From positions 77,001 through 141,000 of the forward strand of contig NZ_AP024169.1 in the NCBI RefSeq assembly GCF_016591975.1: 64,000 nucleotides of DNA. Reading direction: 5' to 3'. The notes under the pieces were generated by a model. The model was not told the origin of the DNA and searched no databases. It saw nothing but the letters and a program-made list of their open reading frames with translations. Positions 61,530-64,000 of the stretch are shown here, one piece after another. The position numbers and the translations under genes are program-made. Each line of letters opens with the position of its first letter. Positions within the stretch are counted from its first letter, which is position 1. Source of the stretch: Anaeromicropila herbilytica (GTDB taxonomy: Bacteria > Bacillota > Clostridia > Lachnospirales > Lachnospiraceae).

Positions 61530-61816
61530 TGTATAAAGTTTTAGAGTCAAAAGAGGGATATTCTGTTTAAAGCTATTTTAGTTATTTAAAAAAAGTAATT
61601 ATCAGTTTAGACCATTTAAAGCTAGAAGAGAAAATCTGCATAAAGTTGTGAATTAAAAATAAAGGAAAAAAGGTTTTATGTATAAAGCTATTTAAAACCA
61701 AAAGAAAAAAATCCACATTAATAGCAGATTATAAATTAGATACGAAAATAGTGATATTCTCCATAAACTTGTATTTAGAAATTGAAAACCAAAATAGGGA
61801 TTTCTTGCATAAAAGA
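61530..61816 (+). repeat. Degenerate TGTATAAAGYT-type direct repeats
   Basis: Variants of TGTATAAAGTT occur at 61530, 61564 (TGTTTAAAGCT), 61613 (CATTTAAAGCT), 61637 (TGCATAAAGTT), 61679 (TGTATAAAGCT), 61760 (TCCATAAACTT) and 61806 (TGCATAAAAGA). They are irregularly spaced and embedded in AT-rich, gene-free DNA. They could be decayed repeats or a cluster of protein sites. The remainder of 61520-62020 holds no gene I can support. Confidence 0.4.
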
Positions 61817-62020
61817 AGAAAGATACGTTTATAATAACCTCGTTAATTGAATGAAGACTTATGAGTGTTTTGTTATATAAATGGGCCAAACATTGCTCTT
61901 GCGTTTTTTATGTGTATTACGTGAGTTTTAAAAAGAATATAGCAAATTCATTTTAAATAACTAAAATATTATTTTTTAATTATTAGTAGAAATTATGATA
62001 GAAAGGAAAGGTGATAGAAC

Positions 62021-63538
62021 ATGGATATCTTACATGATCAGGATAATATGGTAACTGCCAAAATCTCAACCAACCTTAAGGAGAATATTGATATTCTAGA
62101 AGCATTATTTGTAGAGTGTTCGGATGTGATTAAGAGAACTCTGGTGATTGGAAATTACAATAAAGTACAGATCTATATGATTTATATTGATGGTATGGTT
62201 AATAAGGAATTACTTGAGGAAGATACGATAAAGAACTTGATTTTCAAGATGGATGATCTTCCTAGTGATAATCAATATGAATATATTAAGGAAAAGGGGT
62301 TAAGAACTGCTGATATTGGCGAATTATTGACAATGCAGAATATTACTCAAACTATATTAAGTGGCGATACGGTCTTACTAATTGATGGCTATGATAAAGC
62401 AATTAAGATTGCAAGTAGATTCTATCCAAATCGTGGTGTCCCTGAGACTAAGACAGAGGTAGTTGTTAGAGGTTCAAAGGAAAGCTTTAGTGAAGTACTT
62501 ATAATAAATCGAAGTCTGATTCGAAGAAGAATAAGGGATACAAAGTTAAAAGTTAAGCCAATTCAAGTCGGAGTTCGTAGTAAAACCGATATATCAATTA
62601 TGTATATAGAAGACCTTGTCCAAGAAGGTTTGGTAGATGAAATTGTTAATAAGATCAATGATTATGTTATTGATGGAATCTTTGATAGTGGTATGCTTGA
62701 GCAATTAACGGAATCTTCTTGGTATTCGCCATTTCCTCAGGTTCAATCTACTGAGAGACCGGATAAAGCAGCATCTGCTATATTAGAAGGTCGCGTTGTG
62801 GTGATGGTGGATTGTTCACCTATGGTATTACTGTTTCCAACTACGATTGTCTCTTTTTTTCAAGCATCGGATGATTATTATAATCGTTGGGAATTAGCTA
62901 GTATTACAAGAATACTACGTTATATAGCAGCATTCTTTGCAATTGCATTGCCGGCATTTTATATTTCGGTAATTAACTTTCAGCCAGAGATTATCCCTAC
63001 ACCGTTAACACTATCGCTTGCTGCGGCAAGAGATGGGGTGCCGTTTTCTGTTGTTATAGAAGTAATCGTTATGGAAGTAGCATTTGAGCTAATAAGTGAA
63101 GCGGGCATACGGCTTCCTGGCCCAATGGGAAGTACGGTTGGAATTGTTGGAGGCCTAATTATAGGTAATTCTGCTGTAGCTGCTAATCTAGTAAGCCCAA
63201 TTATAGTTATTATTGTTGCGTTAACAGCGATATGTTCCTTTACAATACCAAATGAAGCGTTTGCACAAGCATTTCGATTAAATCGATATCTTCTTATTAT
63301 ATTATCCGCTTTTTTAGGTTTTTACGGATTCTTATTAGGAATTATGATTATTGTGACACATTTAGCAGGACTTAAGAGCTTTGGAATACCATATTTGATT
63401 CCATTTGCTGTTTGTGAAGTGGATAAGAATAGTGAAACCAGAGATTCCATCTTACGTTTTCCAACCTTTGCTTTAAAGGAAAGGCCTGCTTATGCAAATC
63501 AAAAACAAAAGATTAAATTGAGAAAAAAGAATAAATAA
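62021..63538 (+). CDS. gerAA: GerA-family spore germination protein (A subunit)
   Basis: GerA-type A subunits form part of the nutrient receptor in the inner spore membrane. The 505-residue protein has a large soluble N-terminal domain (to about residue 245), then the conserved membrane part beginning near 285 (YNRWELASITRILRYIAAFFA), with PEIIPTPLTLSLAAARDGVPF near 328, RLPGPMGSTVGIVGGL near 364, and about five helices to the C-terminus, ending in a basic tail. AAAGG-type ribosome binding sequence before the ATG. The next gene is a GerAB-type subunit, so this is a ger operon. The germinant is unknown. Confidence 0.95.
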   Translation: MDILHDQDNMVTAKISTNLKENIDILEALFVECSDVIKRTLVIGNYNKVQIYMIYIDGMVNKELLEEDTIKNLIFKMDDLPSDNQYEYIKEKGLRTADIGELLTMQNITQTILSGDTVLLIDGYDKAIKIASRFYPNRGVPETKTEVVVRGSKESFSEVLIINRSLIRRRIRDTKLKVKPIQVGVRSKTDISIMYIEDLVQEGLVDEIVNKINDYVIDGIFDSGMLEQLTESSWYSPFPQVQSTERPDKAASAILEGRVVVMVDCSPMVLLFPTTIVSFFQASDDYYNRWELASITRILRYIAAFFAIALPAFYISVINFQPEIIPTPLTLSLAAARDGVPFSVVIEVIVMEVAFELISEAGIRLPGPMGSTVGIVGGLIIGNSAVAANLVSPIIVIIVALTAICSFTIPNEAFAQAFRLNRYLLIILSAFLGFYGFLLGIMIIVTHLAGLKSFGIPYLIPFAVCEVDKNSETRDSILRFPTFALKERPAYANQKQKIKLRKKNK

Positions 63539-63619
63539 AGAAAAAAGAATAAATAAAGAAAAGTCACAGGGATATGTGATAGTTAAAGGAATCAAAAAAG
63601 GAAAGTAGGTGTAGAATAT

Positions 63620-64000
63620 TTGGTTATTGAGGATAATAACAAGATTTCTTTGAAACAATCTAGAAAAATGCTTGTTTTTGATCTCTTTAGCATACCGGGT
63701 CTTATCGTTCCCTATTTGGCAGCAAATACAGCTGGAAGGGATGGTATTCTAACAATTATTATAGGGACTGTATTTGCAATACTTTATGCAATTATAATCC
63801 TGAGGTTGAGCAGTTGCATTCAAGGAGGGTTTATTGAATACTCCCAAAGAAGTGTAGGTAAAATTTTAACAGCATTTTTTTATTTGTTTTATTTGGTGAA
63901 ATTATTTGCAACGCTTGTCTTTTCCGTTGCTTTCATGGGAAGTATCATTCGAGATACTTTTTTAGTAGATACTAATTTTAATATAATTATTGCAATTTTA
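63620..64000 (+). CDS. gerAB: GerAB-type spore germination permease, 3' end outside window
   Basis: The frame runs off the end of the window after 127 residues. The start is TTG 63620, eight bases after AGTAGGTG; the only alternatives upstream in frame are non-start codons down to a stop at 63584. The visible part is hydrophobic, with helices near residues 20-35, 40-62, 80-105 and 110-127 and the family-typical N-terminal FDLFSIPGLIVPYLAA and GRDG motif. GerAB belongs to the APC amino-acid-transporter superfamily and is the germinant-binding subunit. It lies 81 bases after the gerAA-like gene, in the same operon. Confidence 0.88.
   Translation, partial: MVIEDNNKISLKQSRKMLVFDLFSIPGLIVPYLAANTAGRDGILTIIIGTVFAILYAIIILRLSSCIQGGFIEYSQRSVGKILTAFFYLFYLVKLFATLVFSVAFMGSIIRDTFLVDTNFNIIIAIL

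Noticed and set aside
61692..61889. A 65-residue minus-strand ORF upstream of gerAA.
   Set aside because: Hydrophobic AT-derived sequence with no family, no ribosome binding site, and overlapping a repeat cluster.

Overview
The window looks like chromosomal DNA from a low-GC, endospore-forming clostridium, most likely a member of the Lachnospiraceae related to Lachnoclostridium. This is inferred from AT-rich codon use, strong AGGAGG-type ribosome binding sites, and several sporulation or germination genes (YtvI-like permease, CotS-like coat protein, LysM/DUF3794 SipL-like protein, Veg, GerA/GerAB). No rRNA, tRNA, CRISPR array or transposase gene was recognised. Most genes are ordinary chromosomal housekeeping genes. 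The accessory content consists of an Abi/HEPN defence locus, a small NRPS-type cluster, a nucleotidyltransferase/HEPN pair and a family of very long palindromes.

Layout. 1-4 kb: end of a YtvI-like gene, a T-box leader with a proline specifier, proS, cca. 4.1-5.3 kb: a strong promoter, a short hairpin RNA and a frameshifted Abi_2/HEPN gene. 5.4-14.7 kb: a LysR regulator divergent from a heterodimeric ABC exporter, then an LCP wall-polymer ligase, a CNNM/CorC-type protein, an unknown anchored protein and a CotS-like protein. 14.8-20.9 kb: HAD phosphatase, PEGA-domain protein, RidA, phosphoglucomutase, PrcB-like lipoprotein. 21-28.7 kb: secreted alpha-amylase with CBM25 and two CBM26 modules, an ABC exporter with an attenuator-like leader, a chemoreceptor, a membrane protein. 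28.7-34 kb: cobalamin riboswitch with a btuFCD-type operon, then a secreted PAP2 phosphatase with autotransporter-type beta repeats. 34.3-45.2 kb: a compact biosynthetic cluster of triple-AAA protein, Sfp-type phosphopantetheinyl transferase, A-PCP protein (reverse strand), BtrH-like acyltransferase and an acyl-AMP-ligase-PCP-C protein. 45.5-52.7 kb: a minimal kinase-like protein, a two-component system with a soluble kinase, its ABC transporter, and an AI-2E permease. 52.8-55.4 kb: feoAB iron uptake. 55.5-64 kb: MNT/HEPN pair, veg, SipL-like protein, unknown protein, ispE, GntR regulator, and the start of a gerA operon.

Two things stand out. First, three intergenic palindromes of 266-287 nt (19916-20184, 23623-23909, 61254-61519) have unrelated outer stems that stay self-complementary, but share an internal block, an apical-loop motif and the same single A.A mismatch. 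This pattern fits a conserved structured element rather than simple duplications. Second, the NRPS cluster has an organisation (acyl-loading ligase-PCP-C, free-standing A-PCP, BtrH-type transferase, no thioesterase) that suggests an N-acyl-aminoacyl group assembled on a carrier protein and handed to an acceptor. The Abi_2 locus, with its promoter and terminator-like RNA upstream and a reversible-looking 4-bp duplication in the coding region, is a third strong lead.
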